Positions 17,952-27,017 of a stretch of DNA of 64,000 bases are shown in pieces. Both the position numbers and the translations under genes were made by a program. Under the pieces are notes generated by a model. That model was not told the origin of the DNA and searched no databases. It saw only the letters and a list, made by a program, of their open reading frames with translations. The first letter of the stretch is position 1; every line of letters begins with the position of its first letter. The DNA comes from DAOUJI01 sp965224415. Its GTDB lineage: Bacteria > Chloroflexota > Dehalococcoidia > Lucifugimonadales > JAGWBF01. The DNA lies in assembly GCA_965224415.1 (NCBI GenBank), contig CBDCZB010000001.1, positions 531,879 to 595,878 of the forward strand. The letters are read 5' to 3'.

Positions 17952-19085
17952 ATGGACCTTTCCCTTACTGAAAACCAGGAAATGCTGAGGAACTCTGTCA
18001 GGGAGTTCATCGAGAACGAGTTCACCAAGGAAACTCTGGTGGAGATGGGTAAGGAAAACAGGGCGTTTTCCGACGAGATTTGGAGCAAAGCCAGCGGACT
18101 GGGTTGGCTGGGCATCATCATCCCCGACCGCTACGGAGGCGAGGGCCGTGACCTCATCGACGCCGGAGTCCTCTACCAAGAATTGGGCCGCGGCCCCATA
18201 CCTGGCCCATTCTTCACGTCAGGAATCCTGGGAGCCTCCTTAGTCATGGAAGCCGGCAGGGACGACCAGAAGTCGGAAATGCTCCCCGCCGTAGCCCAGG
18301 GACGCCAGATACTGGTCCCAGCCATCACTGAAGAGCATTACGGCTGGGGGCCTGAAAACGTCCACATGACCGCCGAGCGGAAGAACGGCTCCTACGTCTT
18401 GAACGGGTCTAAGCTGTTTGTGCAGGACGGCTCCGACGCCAGCCACCTGATATGCCCGGTGCGAACGGAAAACTCCACTGATCCGTCCCAGGGCATCTCG
18501 CTGCTGGTAGTGGACAGACATTCACCTGGAATATCCTCCAGATACGTGGACGGCTTCATCACAACGTCGGCGGTGGTCGACTTCGACTCGGTGGAGGTCC
18601 CGGAGTCCAATCTGCTGGGCGACACGCCAGGCCAAGGTTGGGCCGCCTTGTCGAGGGCCGTCCAACGCTCCATACCGGTGCTGTGCGCCTACAAAGTGGG
18701 CGGCTGCGAGGCTGTGTTCGACATGTCGGTGGAATACAGCCGGACCCGGCACCAGTTCGGGACTCCCATCGGCCGATTCCAGAGAGTCCAGGACCACATC
18801 ATCCATCTGGTGAACCACTTGGACGCGTCGCGATGGACGACATACGAGGCGCTTTGGAAACTGGACGAAGGGCGGGACGCCACCAGCAGCATACACCTGG
18901 CCAAAGCGGTGTCCAGCGAGGGCTTCTTCCAGGCCTGCAACTACGCCCATGAAGTCCACGCAGGGCTGGGCTCGATGATCGAGTACGGGCTTACCCTCTA
19001 CACCAAGCTCTCAAGGACCCTCTACCACTACCTGGGAGACCCTAAGTACCACAAGAGGAAGCTAGCCGACGCCCTGGACCTATAG
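17952..19085 (+). CDS. Acyl-CoA dehydrogenase family protein (second of a pair)
   Basis: 377 aa, started at MDLSLTENQEMLRNSVREF; the longer upstream frame overlaps the previous gene and is not coding. It has GLGWLGIIIPDRYGGEG, an ITEEHYGW segment in place of the usual TEPxAGSD, the YSRTRHQFGTPIGRFQRVQD helix and HEVHAGLGSMIEYGL. The loss of the canonical TEPxAGSD and a shorter length than the partner fit a structural or non-catalytic partner subunit. 38 bp from the first gene. Confidence 0.88.
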   Translation: MDLSLTENQEMLRNSVREFIENEFTKETLVEMGKENRAFSDEIWSKASGLGWLGIIIPDRYGGEGRDLIDAGVLYQELGRGPIPGPFFTSGILGASLVMEAGRDDQKSEMLPAVAQGRQILVPAITEEHYGWGPENVHMTAERKNGSYVLNGSKLFVQDGSDASHLICPVRTENSTDPSQGISLLVVDRHSPGISSRYVDGFITTSAVVDFDSVEVPESNLLGDTPGQGWAALSRAVQRSIPVLCAYKVGGCEAVFDMSVEYSRTRHQFGTPIGRFQRVQDHIIHLVNHLDASRWTTYEALWKLDEGRDATSSIHLAKAVSSEGFFQACNYAHEVHAGLGSMIEYGLTLYTKLSRTLYHYLGDPKYHKRKLADALDL

Positions 19086-19106
19086 ACCTGCGAGACCGGC
19101 GTCGGG

Positions 19107-20192
19107 TCACCCCAGCGCTTCGACCCTGGGAGCGACTTCTTCCTTGAGCAGCTTGAGAGACCGCTGTACCAGCGAGTGGTCGTCTGGGTCGTGGGTTATA
19201 ACCAGAATCTGGCCGAACCCTCCGACCGATTCGTAGAGGCGGGTGATTTTGTCGGCGCACTCCGCTGGGTCCCCGACAATCCAGTTGTGCTCCATCATGA
19301 AGTCCACGTCCACGCTTTCGTCGGGCATGTCCGGGTCGTCCTTATGGGCTTCCAGCTGTCCGCCGTGCCTCCGGTTTTTCCACTGGTGCTCGTTCCAGGG
19401 CCTGCCCAAGACTATCCTGGCCTCTTCCCTGGCCCGTTCGGGAGTGTCGCTGACATAAACGTCCCTGGCTATGCGCCAGTCCGATCTCCGTGGCGTATGG
19501 CCTGACGAGTTCGCTCCGTCCTCATAGGCGTCCCAATGCACCCTCAGCTTTTCCGCGTTCAGCGTAGGGCTGCTCAAGGGTATCCATCCCCTCGACCCCG
19601 CCATGTAAGGTGTGCTGGGGCTTGGGGAGGTGGCCGCCATTCCTATGGGCGGGTGGGGCTTCTGATAGGGTTTGTAGTAAAGGCGCCGGTTCAGTTCTGC
19701 GGGCGCGTCGGGGGAGTGCACACTGAAGTGCTTTCCCTCGTAGTGGTACTGGCCGTCCTCTGAGGCCCACAGGCCCAGGACTATCTCCAGGGCTTCTCTG
19801 CTGCGTTCCCTTACCGAGTCCATGTCCTCGGGATCCAGACCGTACATCTGCAAGTCCGTGGGGATTGACCTCATGCCCACGCCCCAGTAGAGGCGTCCGC
19901 GGGCCAGATGGTCCAACATGGCTATCCGGTGGGCTGTATCCACCGGATGATGAAGGGGAAGCAGCGTCACGCCCGTGCCCAGGATGATGTTCTTGGTCCG
20001 GGCCAAAGCCTGGGCGATGATGAGTTCCGGCGCGGGAGCGTTCTCCCACGTCTCGGTTACGTGCTCACCTATCCAGGCCTCATGGTATCCAAGAGCGTCA
20101 GCCAGCACGAGCAGTTCCAAGTCCCTGTCATAGGAGTCGGCGTAAGACCTGTTGGGCGGGTGAAGAGGCATCATGAAAAGGCCGAATTCCAT
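19107..20192 (-). CDS. LLM-class flavin-dependent oxidoreductase
   Basis: 361 aa. The start at 20192 (MEFGLFMMPLHPPNRS) is chosen because GGAG lies 6 nt upstream and homology begins there; 29 further upstream codons are open but unsupported. Luciferase-like TIM barrel: YHEAWIGEHVTE, ILGTGVTLLPLHHPVDTAHRIAMLD in part, GRLYWGVGMRS, and VGDPAECADKITRLYE at the end. Substrate unknown; it is convergent with the dehydrogenase pair. Confidence 0.88.
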   Translation of the reverse strand: MEFGLFMMPLHPPNRSYADSYDRDLELLVLADALGYHEAWIGEHVTETWENAPAPELIIAQALARTKNIILGTGVTLLPLHHPVDTAHRIAMLDHLARGRLYWGVGMRSIPTDLQMYGLDPEDMDSVRERSREALEIVLGLWASEDGQYHYEGKHFSVHSPDAPAELNRRLYYKPYQKPHPPIGMAATSPSPSTPYMAGSRGWIPLSSPTLNAEKLRVHWDAYEDGANSSGHTPRRSDWRIARDVYVSDTPERAREEARIVLGRPWNEHQWKNRRHGGQLEAHKDDPDMPDESVDVDFMMEHNWIVGDPAECADKITRLYESVGGFGQILVITHDPDDHSLVQRSLKLLKEEVAPRVEALG

Positions 20193-20328
20193 CTCGTTCT
20201 CCGTGGGAGGCATCCAGACTGCGCCAGGAATTACCGGAACTGCGCGATGCCCGATTTCTAGGAATAGTACGCGTCTCACAACCGACGGGTCAAGGCGCTC
20301 ACCTATAGCCGCTGTGTGAAGAACAATA

Positions 20329-20362
20329 AATAGAAGAGGCCCGTGCTAGGGCCTCTTCTATT
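20329..20362 (-). terminator. Rho-independent terminator after the IscA-like gene
   Basis: Perfect 14-bp arms AATAGAAGAGGCCC / GGGCCTCTTCTATT with a 6-nt loop. Read on the minus strand the stem is followed by TATTGTTC, and on the plus strand by GTTT. It lies 45 bp beyond the stop at 20408. Confidence 0.8.
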
Positions 20363-20407
20363 GTTTAACGGATGTGATGCGCTGAACGGGCGTCAGCGCG
20401 GTTGGAG

Positions 20408-20824
20408 CTAGTGGCTTCCGCAGCCTCCGCTGCCGCAGCCACAGCCGCCGCCCTCGCCCTCTTGGGAACCGCAGCCGCCGCCACCGCCCTCTTGGGAACC
20501 GCAGCCGCATGAACCGCTGCCGCAGCCGCCTGCGACCTGGAAGTTCGGATTGTTGATGACGAAGCCGACCCTGGTCAGGTCTTCAATGTAGTCTATCGTG
20601 GCCTCTTCCAGGAAGGGAATGGAGTCGGAGTCCATCAGGAACTGGACGCCGTCCAAGTCCACTATGGTGTCGTCGTCCTGGGACTCTTCTTCCATAGTCA
20701 TCATGTACTGGACGCCTCCCTGGGGAGCCGGTATGGCGATGACCCGGAGAGAAGACGCGTCTTCTCCCTGCTCACTGATGACTTCCTTGATCTTTTCAAG
20801 CGCCGGGGACGTGACCTGAATCAT
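20408..20824 (-). CDS. Atypical HesB/IscA-like protein with a Gly/Cys-rich tail
   Basis: 138 aa from the ATG at 20824, which has GGAG 8 nt upstream (ten more codons are open upstream). The A-type Fe-S carrier fold is recognisable: IQVTSPALEKIKEVI, FLMDSDSIPFLEEATIDYI and GFVINNPNFQ. The first iron-binding Cys (normally in GGCSG) is missing; the equivalent stretch reads IPAPQGGVQYMM. The end carries CGSGSCGCG and then about 40 residues of CG, GGCG and EGGG repeats. It may bind a metal or cluster differently from IscA/ErpA. Confidence 0.8.
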   Translation of the reverse strand: MIQVTSPALEKIKEVISEQGEDASSLRVIAIPAPQGGVQYMMTMEEESQDDDTIVDLDGVQFLMDSDSIPFLEEATIDYIEDLTRVGFVINNPNFQVAGGCGSGSCGCGSQEGGGGGCGSQEGEGGGCGCGSGGCGSH

Positions 20825-21052
20825 TTTTACCGCTCCTTCTCCGGGGATTCCCATCTTGCTTGCCCAGCTTAAACAATCGCTCTATGCTCGTCTGAAGCGT
20901 AGCACAACCCGGTTATAGCAGTCAATTGGACGCACCGGCTCCAAACGAACGGTTGCGGAAGAGAATTTGGAGCTTTCCAAGCGGCTTGGGGAAGGATGGA
21001 ACGCATGGTTCCCCGGCAGCCATTGCCCTACGGCGTTGAGATTCTTGCATCG

Positions 21053-22489
21053 TCATTCCGGCGGAGGTCGGGATCCAGTCGACTCTGGGTAGAAGCTCTC
21101 CCACCAGTCGGGGAACCGTCTCAATTTGAGATGCTTGAACAGCCGTGGATGGACTTCCACAGCTAGCTTCATAGCTTGCTCGATCGGTCTCCTTATGGAG
21201 AAGTGGGCTGTTGGCTGAGTCCTTAGCTTGAAGAGATGGTAGCACTCCCGCAGGTTCATCTTGGTCAACACTCTGCGGTAGTGGGCGTGGGTCACCAAAT
21301 ACGGCGCCATGTGGGGAAGCTGTTCGTGGACTCTATGGAAAGACTCGGATGTCATCTCCATAACCTCCGTGAATCTGCCCTCCAGACCGGCTTCTCTAAT
21401 TCGGCGGGGCGTCAGGAAGCCGTTGTCGACTGTGAGGGGCTGGGGCAGATATGTTTGCATTCTGTGGCGCTTGAATTCCCTGTATGCGCCGTAGTCCAAG
21501 ACCAGCTCGAAAGTGTAGTCCACCGTCTCAAGCTCCCTGACGGGGGCGTCATGGGGGCCGAATTCTTCGAAGGAGCTGTCGAGGACCTGCTCCATGTCGG
21601 CCTCGCTCATACGCTCCACGGCGGCCCATACGTCGGAGTAGGGGTTCCTTGAGGACCTGTACAACAATGCCGCAGTCAGTTTCCTTTCGGCGTCGGGGTC
21701 ATAGTGCAGAAGCCTCACGGACGTATCCGGCGCCTCCGCGCTAGATTCGATGAGGTCCCGATGGGACCGCAGGGCTTTGGAGGAGGCTTTGAGATGGGAG
21801 TTCTCGTCTGCGTACTTGATTAGGGTCGGCGTGATTTCCCGCCCCTTCTCCTTTAGAAGTTCGCCAAGCTCCCGCTCCTCCGTAAGCTCTGACGACAGCA
21901 GCTTGGATACGGCGTGTTCCATGACACGGGCGTTCATGGTGACCCCTACGTTGGTCAGCGTTGCAGTGGGAAGCAGAAAGCGGCAGCTGTCTATGGCAGT
22001 CCTTTGCGCTCTCTGCAAGGGCATGGACGACTCCCGTTGCAGCCGTTCAGCAACGGCGTCCGTCATCTCCTGATATGCCTGGAACAGCCCGTCGCAAGTC
22101 CTTTTGTACAGCCCTAGAAGCTCTGGGTGGTCTTCCAGCTCCTGTGGGACATGGTAGCTCCCCTGGTCAATCACCTGGTATCGGGAGGACTTCTCCGTGT
22201 ATGAGGCGAGCCTGTTGTCCTCGAGAGCGTCGCAGGCCAGCCGGGAGATGTTCTCCACCGCCATGTGTATGATTGCATGCTCAGCCACAGAAGCGTGCCC
22301 GTATCCCAGCACCCAACGCTCGTGGAAGTCCGCTGCCCTTTCCTGCGTCACCTGCTGGGCTATCTCATCAAAAGGCTCCGGGCGTCGGGATGTCATGGCG
22401 CATACCACTGCCAGCTGCTCCTCGGTGAGGTCCTTGGGACTCAGTGCGTAGACGCGGCGAGGGTGTTCTCCGGACCGGGCGTCAGTCAT
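21053..22489 (-). CDS. thyX: FAD-dependent thymidylate synthase, duplicated-domain form
   Basis: 478 aa, about twice a single ThyX, with two ThyX-like halves. Start at 22489 (MTDARSGEHPRRVYAL); 55 upstream codons lack homology. Half 1 has GHASVAEHA and a SYTEKSSRYQ block where the preceding 'RHR' reads DNR. Half 2 has the RHR (FKRHRMQTYLPQ) but not the following S-x4-S-x-R. Canonical ThyX makes dTMP from dUMP with FAD and methylene-folate, through RHRx7-8S. A -10-like TATAAT (minus strand, 22521-22526) precedes it. Such fused forms are usually annotated as thyX; activity is uncertain. Confidence 0.85.
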   Translation of the reverse strand: MTDARSGEHPRRVYALSPKDLTEEQLAVVCAMTSRRPEPFDEIAQQVTQERAADFHERWVLGYGHASVAEHAIIHMAVENISRLACDALEDNRLASYTEKSSRYQVIDQGSYHVPQELEDHPELLGLYKRTCDGLFQAYQEMTDAVAERLQRESSMPLQRAQRTAIDSCRFLLPTATLTNVGVTMNARVMEHAVSKLLSSELTEERELGELLKEKGREITPTLIKYADENSHLKASSKALRSHRDLIESSAEAPDTSVRLLHYDPDAERKLTAALLYRSSRNPYSDVWAAVERMSEADMEQVLDSSFEEFGPHDAPVRELETVDYTFELVLDYGAYREFKRHRMQTYLPQPLTVDNGFLTPRRIREAGLEGRFTEVMEMTSESFHRVHEQLPHMAPYLVTHAHYRRVLTKMNLRECYHLFKLRTQPTAHFSIRRPIEQAMKLAVEVHPRLFKHLKLRRFPDWWESFYPESTGSRPPPE

Positions 22490-22520
22490 TGAGGCGTGGC
22501 TCCAGAAACAGGATTGCCCA

Positions 22521-22526
22521 ATTATA
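22521..22526 (-). promoter_or_regulatory. -10 element candidate for thyX
   Basis: Perfect TATAAT on the minus strand, 32 bp before the chosen thyX start. No good -35 is seen 16-18 bp upstream. Confidence 0.35.
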
Positions 22527-22600
22527 TACCCATCATCAATTATCTCTTCCCCGCGAGTTGGTGAATGCTGGAACGCCGCGGAAAGCCGCCTACTTTGTTG

Positions 22601-22606
22601 TATAAT
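22601..22606 (+). promoter_or_regulatory. -10 element candidate for the ThDP-enzyme gene
   Basis: Perfect TATAAT 42 bp before the ATG at 22648, in the divergent gap with thyX. The expected -35 position reads GCGGAA, a poor match, so an activator or other sigma factor may be involved. Confidence 0.4.
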
Positions 22607-22647
22607 CCCTTTCACAAGCCAATCCCCATTGTTTATGCGAGGTGAAC

Positions 22648-24294
22648 ATGGCACAGCTTACAGGCGGGCAGGCAGTAGTCGAAACCCTTAAGGCACAGGG
22701 TGTGGACACCATATTCGGCATCATATCCACCCACATGATGGACATATACGACGCCCTTTACGACCATCGTGACGCCATCAGGTTCATTTCGGCGCGTCAC
22801 GAGCATGGCGCTGCCCTGATGGCTGACGGTTACGCCAGGGTCAGCGGAAAGCCGGGAATTTGCTTGACCAGCACCGGTCCGGGAGCCGCCAACTCCATGG
22901 GCGGCATGGGCGAGGCGTACCTGGCCTCGTCCCCTGTGTTGAACCTCACTTCCACCGCTGAAGAGGACGTGTACCGTCTTGGCGTCGGCGCCACCCATGA
23001 GGTGAAGGACCAGCTGGGGATGTTCACGTCCGTGACCCAGTGGAACTCCCACGTTGGCCGGATCGACGCCATCCCCGACCGCATATACGAGGCGTTTGAA
23101 CGGTTCCAGACACGGCGTCCTCGTCCCATAGAGGTGGAAATCGCGGTCGATGTCCAGTTCGACAAGGCCGATCTGGAAATTCCCCAATACCAGCAGAAGA
23201 GTCTTCCCGCCCCTGACCCGGACGAGATAGAGCAGGCGGCGCAGCGGCTGCTGTCGGGCAAGCGGGTGGCCATCCTGGCGGGAGCAGGGCTCCACAGGTC
23301 TGGGGCTTCCGGGGAGCTTGCGGCCCTAGCCGAGACCCTGGGTGTGCCGGTGTTGACAACCGCGGAGGGTAAGGGCGCCATTCCCGACGATCACGCGTTG
23401 GCCTTGGGTTCCCACAAGGGCATACCCCGTGGCGGCGACATGGACTCTGACCCGCTCCAGAGGTTCCTGGACGGGCTGGACACGCTGCTGGTGGTCGGCT
23501 CCAGCCTGGCCGTGTCCCGGACCAAAGGGCGCGGATGGAGGCTGCCGGAGAACATCATCCACGTGGACGCCGACAAGACGGCCATCGGGAAAGTGTACGA
23601 CGCCAGCCTAAGTGTTGAGGGCGACGCCAAGGCTGTCCTGGACGCCGTTAAGAACGCCGTACAGGGAAAGCCCGCTCAGATCGAAGCTGGCTTTGACAGG
23701 GAAGTCGCTGAACTCAAGCAGACCATACAAGCCCACAAGCAGGAGACCATGTCCAACCAACTGAAAGTCATGGAGGCCATCAGGAGCGTGACCGCCAGGG
23801 ACGCCATCTTCACAGGCGACGTAAACGTGGCCACCCACTCGGCCGCCAACTACCTGCTGCCCGTCTACGAACCCAGAAGCTATCTTCTCTCCCACTGGGG
23901 AGGGCTCGGATTCGCTCTGCCGGCAGGAGCCGGAGCAAAAGCCGCTTTCCCGGAACGGCAGGTCGTGTGCCTGACGGGAGATGGCGGGTTCCAGTTCAAC
24001 ATGCAGGAACTGGGCACCTGTGTCCAGTATGGGCTGAATCAGGTGGTGATGGTGTTCAATGACAACGCCTGGGGAGTGCTGAAACAACGCCAGACCACCG
24101 ACTTTGGCGGACGGTTTATAGGCTCGGAGCTGCAGAACCCGAACTTTGCCAGGTTGGCCGAGTCATACGGCGCCAACGGAGTGCAGGTGGGCACCGTGGC
24201 GGAAATGACCTCCGCACTGGAGGACGCCCTGAAGTCCGACGTGCTGACGGTCATAGAAGTGCAGACCCCCGACGGGTTCGCCAACCTGAGTTAA
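22648..24294 (+). CDS. Thiamine-diphosphate-dependent enzyme (acetolactate synthase large-subunit family)
   Basis: 548 aa; start at 22648 follows GAGGTG by 3 nt (a GTG two codons earlier is less likely). Domain order is standard: PYR domain with GVDTIFGI and the catalytic Glu region (HEHGAALMADGYAR), central domain with AILAGAGLH, and PP domain with GDGGFQFN...NDNAWG, the Mg/ThDP site. The family includes acetolactate synthase, benzoylformate decarboxylase and oxalyl-CoA decarboxylase. No small regulatory subunit gene is adjacent, so catabolic use is at least as likely as Val/Ile synthesis. Confidence 0.85.
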   Translation: MAQLTGGQAVVETLKAQGVDTIFGIISTHMMDIYDALYDHRDAIRFISARHEHGAALMADGYARVSGKPGICLTSTGPGAANSMGGMGEAYLASSPVLNLTSTAEEDVYRLGVGATHEVKDQLGMFTSVTQWNSHVGRIDAIPDRIYEAFERFQTRRPRPIEVEIAVDVQFDKADLEIPQYQQKSLPAPDPDEIEQAAQRLLSGKRVAILAGAGLHRSGASGELAALAETLGVPVLTTAEGKGAIPDDHALALGSHKGIPRGGDMDSDPLQRFLDGLDTLLVVGSSLAVSRTKGRGWRLPENIIHVDADKTAIGKVYDASLSVEGDAKAVLDAVKNAVQGKPAQIEAGFDREVAELKQTIQAHKQETMSNQLKVMEAIRSVTARDAIFTGDVNVATHSAANYLLPVYEPRSYLLSHWGGLGFALPAGAGAKAAFPERQVVCLTGDGGFQFNMQELGTCVQYGLNQVVMVFNDNAWGVLKQRQTTDFGGRFIGSELQNPNFARLAESYGANGVQVGTVAEMTSALEDALKSDVLTVIEVQTPDGFANLS

Positions 24295-24347
24295 GGCAGT
24301 CTCAAACTCTTGAGCCTTGAAACTGGGGTCTCTAGAAGAGGGGCCCT

Positions 24348-24656
24348 ATGAGCCAGGGAGACGACACGGGATTTTGGTGCCTTTACCGCGGACGTGAGGA
24401 CGGGAAGCGTTGGGGCGTTACCGAGGCCAGCTACTACGAGTTGGCCGAGTGGTCAGACCTGCCCGCTTTTCTCCACTACATGGGCGCCATACCCTTTCCC
24501 TATGACATTGAAGCGGCGGTGCGCCGTTACGAGCAGGCCAAGCGGGACGCCCACGATTCAGGCATGGTCTTCAACCATCGCAACTACGCCACTGGATTCC
24601 TGGAGTCGGTGTATGAAATCTGGCATCAGGACCGGGGCCAAGGGGAAGTCGGGTAG
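24348..24656 (+). CDS. Conserved-looking hypothetical protein
   Basis: 102 aa, rich in aromatic residues (FWCLYRG, YYELAEW, YMGAIPFPYDIE). No signal peptide, membrane segment or recognised domain. It starts 53 bp after the ThDP-enzyme gene on the same strand and may be co-transcribed. Codon use is like its neighbours, which supports it being real. Confidence 0.6.
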   Translation: MSQGDDTGFWCLYRGREDGKRWGVTEASYYELAEWSDLPAFLHYMGAIPFPYDIEAAVRRYEQAKRDAHDSGMVFNHRNYATGFLESVYEIWHQDRGQGEVG

Positions 24657-24659
24657 GCC

Positions 24660-24683
24660 AAGAACGCCGGACTAGGCGTTCTT
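24660..24683. terminator. Hairpin between convergent genes
   Basis: Perfect 9-bp arms AAGAACGCC / GGCGTTCTT with a 6-nt loop, overlapping the MaoC stop codon and lying 3 bp beyond the previous gene. No long T-run, so terminator activity is a guess. Confidence 0.4.
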
Positions 24684-25148
24684 CTTGGGTACCAGGAACC
24701 GCCGTCTGAAGGTAAGTATCTTCTCGTCCCGCTGGTTGTGGGCTCGGGTTTCCACGTAGATGACTCCCCGGTCTCCCTTGCTGGTCTCCCGCTTTTCCAG
24801 GATTTCAGTCTCGGCATAGACCGTGTCGCCTATGAAGGTGGGGCCGTCGTGGGTGATTTTCTCGTATTCGAGGTTGGCCACGGCCTTGCCGCTGGTGTCC
24901 CGCACGGTCATGCCCACAACGAGGCTGAAGACCAGGGTGCCCACAACGAGGATTTTGCCGTATTGGTGGGAGGTCTCCATATAGTGGAGGTCCGAGTGTA
25001 GGGGCTGCTCATTCCGAGTCAGTAGGCAGAACAGGTTGTTGTCCGAATCGGTGATGGTCTTGCCGGGCCAGTGCTTGATCAGCGTGCCCGGCTCCAAGTC
25101 TTCATAGTAGTAACCAAAACGCTCTTCGGCGTTCACGGTGGCGCTCAC
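24672..25148 (-). CDS. MaoC family dehydratase (hot-dog fold)
   Basis: 158 aa, single hot-dog domain. It has RFGYYYEDLEPGTLIKHWPG, TITDSDNNLFCLLTRNEQPLH (the usual catalytic Asp/His loop, here with DSDN...H) and the FIGDTVYAETEILEKRE strand. The family hydrates enoyl-CoA substrates. It neighbours acyl-CoA and short-chain dehydrogenase genes, in keeping with acyl-CoA metabolism. Confidence 0.85.
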   Translation of the reverse strand: MSATVNAEERFGYYYEDLEPGTLIKHWPGKTITDSDNNLFCLLTRNEQPLHSDLHYMETSHQYGKILVVGTLVFSLVVGMTVRDTSGKAVANLEYEKITHDGPTFIGDTVYAETEILEKRETSKGDRGVIYVETRAHNQRDEKILTFRRRFLVPKKNA

Positions 25149-25184
25149 GTTGTCCCCCTTGGTCTTGTGCTTATCGGATCGGGT

Positions 25185-25679
25185 CTAGTCCAGACCCAGG
25201 CTCTCTCTCAGGGCGGCAATCTGCTCTAGGTGCGTCTTCCAGTGGCCGACGAAAATCCGCTCCACCATGTTGCGGGCTGTGCGGGGTTCGGTGGCGCCGG
25301 TGCGGCTTAAGTACACATCCGCCTGCGCGTTGTCCAAGTCCTCTTCGCTGGCCGACGCAACAGCCTCCCGCAGCCCGGACAAGAGCTCCGCGACGTCCTG
25401 ACGGACTCCGTCCAAGTCCCTCTCCTGACGCTCAGGTGTAAGGTGAGTTTCATCGGCGATTAAATTGACCGTCTCCGGTTGTCCTGAGAGCATTCCCTGG
25501 ACAGCTTTATGGACGCCGCCGACCGGACTGTGGAGCATGTGGTAGATGACTTCCCGTGCCGACCATTCCCCTTCTTCCGCGCGCCAATCGAAGCAGTAGT
25601 CGATGCCCTCCAGAAGGCGTTCCAACTCCTTCTGGTAAGAGTCGATGGCCTCCAGGTAGACGGCTTTTTGGCTGGTCAA
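25185..25679 (-). CDS. DinB family protein
   Basis: 164 aa. Four-helix DinB-like fold with the first metal His in SAREVIYHMLHSPVGG and the terminal RIFVGHWKTHLEQI, a typical DinB/YfiT pattern (often a nickel- or zinc-binding thiol-transferase scaffold). Function unknown. It lies 36 bp upstream of the MaoC gene on the same strand. Confidence 0.75.
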   Translation of the reverse strand: MTSQKAVYLEAIDSYQKELERLLEGIDYCFDWRAEEGEWSAREVIYHMLHSPVGGVHKAVQGMLSGQPETVNLIADETHLTPERQERDLDGVRQDVAELLSGLREAVASASEEDLDNAQADVYLSRTGATEPRTARNMVERIFVGHWKTHLEQIAALRESLGLD

Positions 25680-25808
25680 CTCTCCTCCTGCAATCCTAAG
25701 ACAGGCTGGATGGCCGCTTTCAGGCTAGCTTGGAGTGTAGATGGGCCGCTGTCCCCTGTCAATCTCACTGGTGGCCCCTGGCTGTAAGGCTGTGATAGTA
25801 TTCGGCTT

Positions 25809-26471
25809 ATGAAGACTACACGACGCCTGCGGGAAATGCTGGATGCGCCGGGCCTTATCAGGGCCGTCAACGTGTATGACCCACTGACTGCCCGCATAGC
25901 TGAGAGCCTGGGATTTCAGGCCCTGGGTTTAGGAGGCTTCCAGCTGGGCGCCCACCTGTGCACCACCGAGCCGCTGCTTACCATGACCGAGGTGATGAAC
26001 TCAGCCCGGTATATTTGCCAGGCGGTAAACGTCCCCCTCAAAGTGGACTGTGGGGCCGGGTTCGGTGAACCCGTCCACGTCCACCGCACGGTGCGCGAGG
26101 CGGAGGCGGCTGGAATTGCGTGCATCCACATCGAGGACCAGTTTTACCCCAAGAGGGCCCACTATCACAGAGGCATAGAGCACGTCATCCCAGCCGAAGA
26201 GATGGTTGACAAAATCAAGGCGGCAGTGGAGGCGCGCTCCGACCCCGATTTCGTCATCGTGGGCCGCACCGACGCCATGCGCACGGACAACGTGGAGGAG
26301 GGAATCAAGAGGGGCAACCTGTATGCGGAAGCCGGATGCGACATGGTGGAGGTCTTCCCAAACAACTTGGAGGAAGCCAGGCTGGTCCCCAGGGAGGTAA
26401 ACGCCCCGGCCATCTACGTCAACAGCCCAGGCAATAGACTAGTATTCGGCCAATCTGGCATTGTCAGTTAG
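25809..26471 (+). pseudogene. Isocitrate lyase/PEP mutase superfamily enzyme, 5' part, cut by IS630 copy 2
   Basis: The native sequence runs to the CTA at 26439-26441; the last 10 codons before the stop at 26471 are IS sequence. It has RAVNVYDPLTARIAE, VDCGAGFGEP, HIEDQFYPKRAH and VGRTDA. The catalytic Cys of true isocitrate/methylisocitrate lyases (K-K/R-C-G) is absent (KRAH), pointing to the C-C hydrolase/decarboxylase side of the superfamily. Deleting the IS plus one TA joins NRL to GRPILSWRELEDMGYKM in frame and gives a 291-aa protein of normal length. Confidence 0.88.
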
Positions 26472-26517
26472 TACGTGAGCCCAGACAGGATGCTACCTTG
26501 GGGATAGACGAAGGGTT

Positions 26518-27006
26518 GTGGGATGTGAGGTGGTCATGGTGCAGGAGAAGTACGGAGTCCGGCTGGCAACACAGGAAAAGGGACGGCTCAGGAAGATGAT
26601 CAGGGCTGGGAGGAGTTCCGCACAGGCGATTACCCGGGCCCGCATCCTGATCAAGATAGATGAGGGCTGGACCGCCCCCCAGGTGGCCACCGCACTGGAC
26701 GTGTCGGAGCGGACCGTGTTCCGCACCAAGCGGCGGTATGCCGAGGAAGGACTGGACGAGGTGCTGAGGCACCATAACCAGGTCAACCGGCCCAGAAAGG
26801 TGGATGAAAGGGTGGAGGCCCACCTGATAGCCTTGGCCTGCAGCCCGGTGCCCGACGGTCATGACCACTGGACCATGCGGGCCCTGGCGGGCAAGGTGGT
26901 GGAGTTGGGATTGGTGGAGTCTTTATCTCCCGAGACGGTCCGCCTGCGGCTAAAAAAAACACGCTCAAGCCGTGGCTCAAGAAACAATGGTGCATCCCCA
27001 AGGTAG
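26518..27006 (+). CDS. IS630 transposase orfA, copy 2
   Basis: 162 aa, identical in protein sequence to the other three copies; ends after the A8 slippery run (CTAAAAAAAAC, 26950-26960). Confidence 0.9.
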   Translation: MGCEVVMVQEKYGVRLATQEKGRLRKMIRAGRSSAQAITRARILIKIDEGWTAPQVATALDVSERTVFRTKRRYAEEGLDEVLRHHNQVNRPRKVDERVEAHLIALACSPVPDGHDHWTMRALAGKVVELGLVESLSPETVRLRLKKTRSSRGSRNNGASPR

Positions 27007-27017
27007 GTGGAGAGTTC

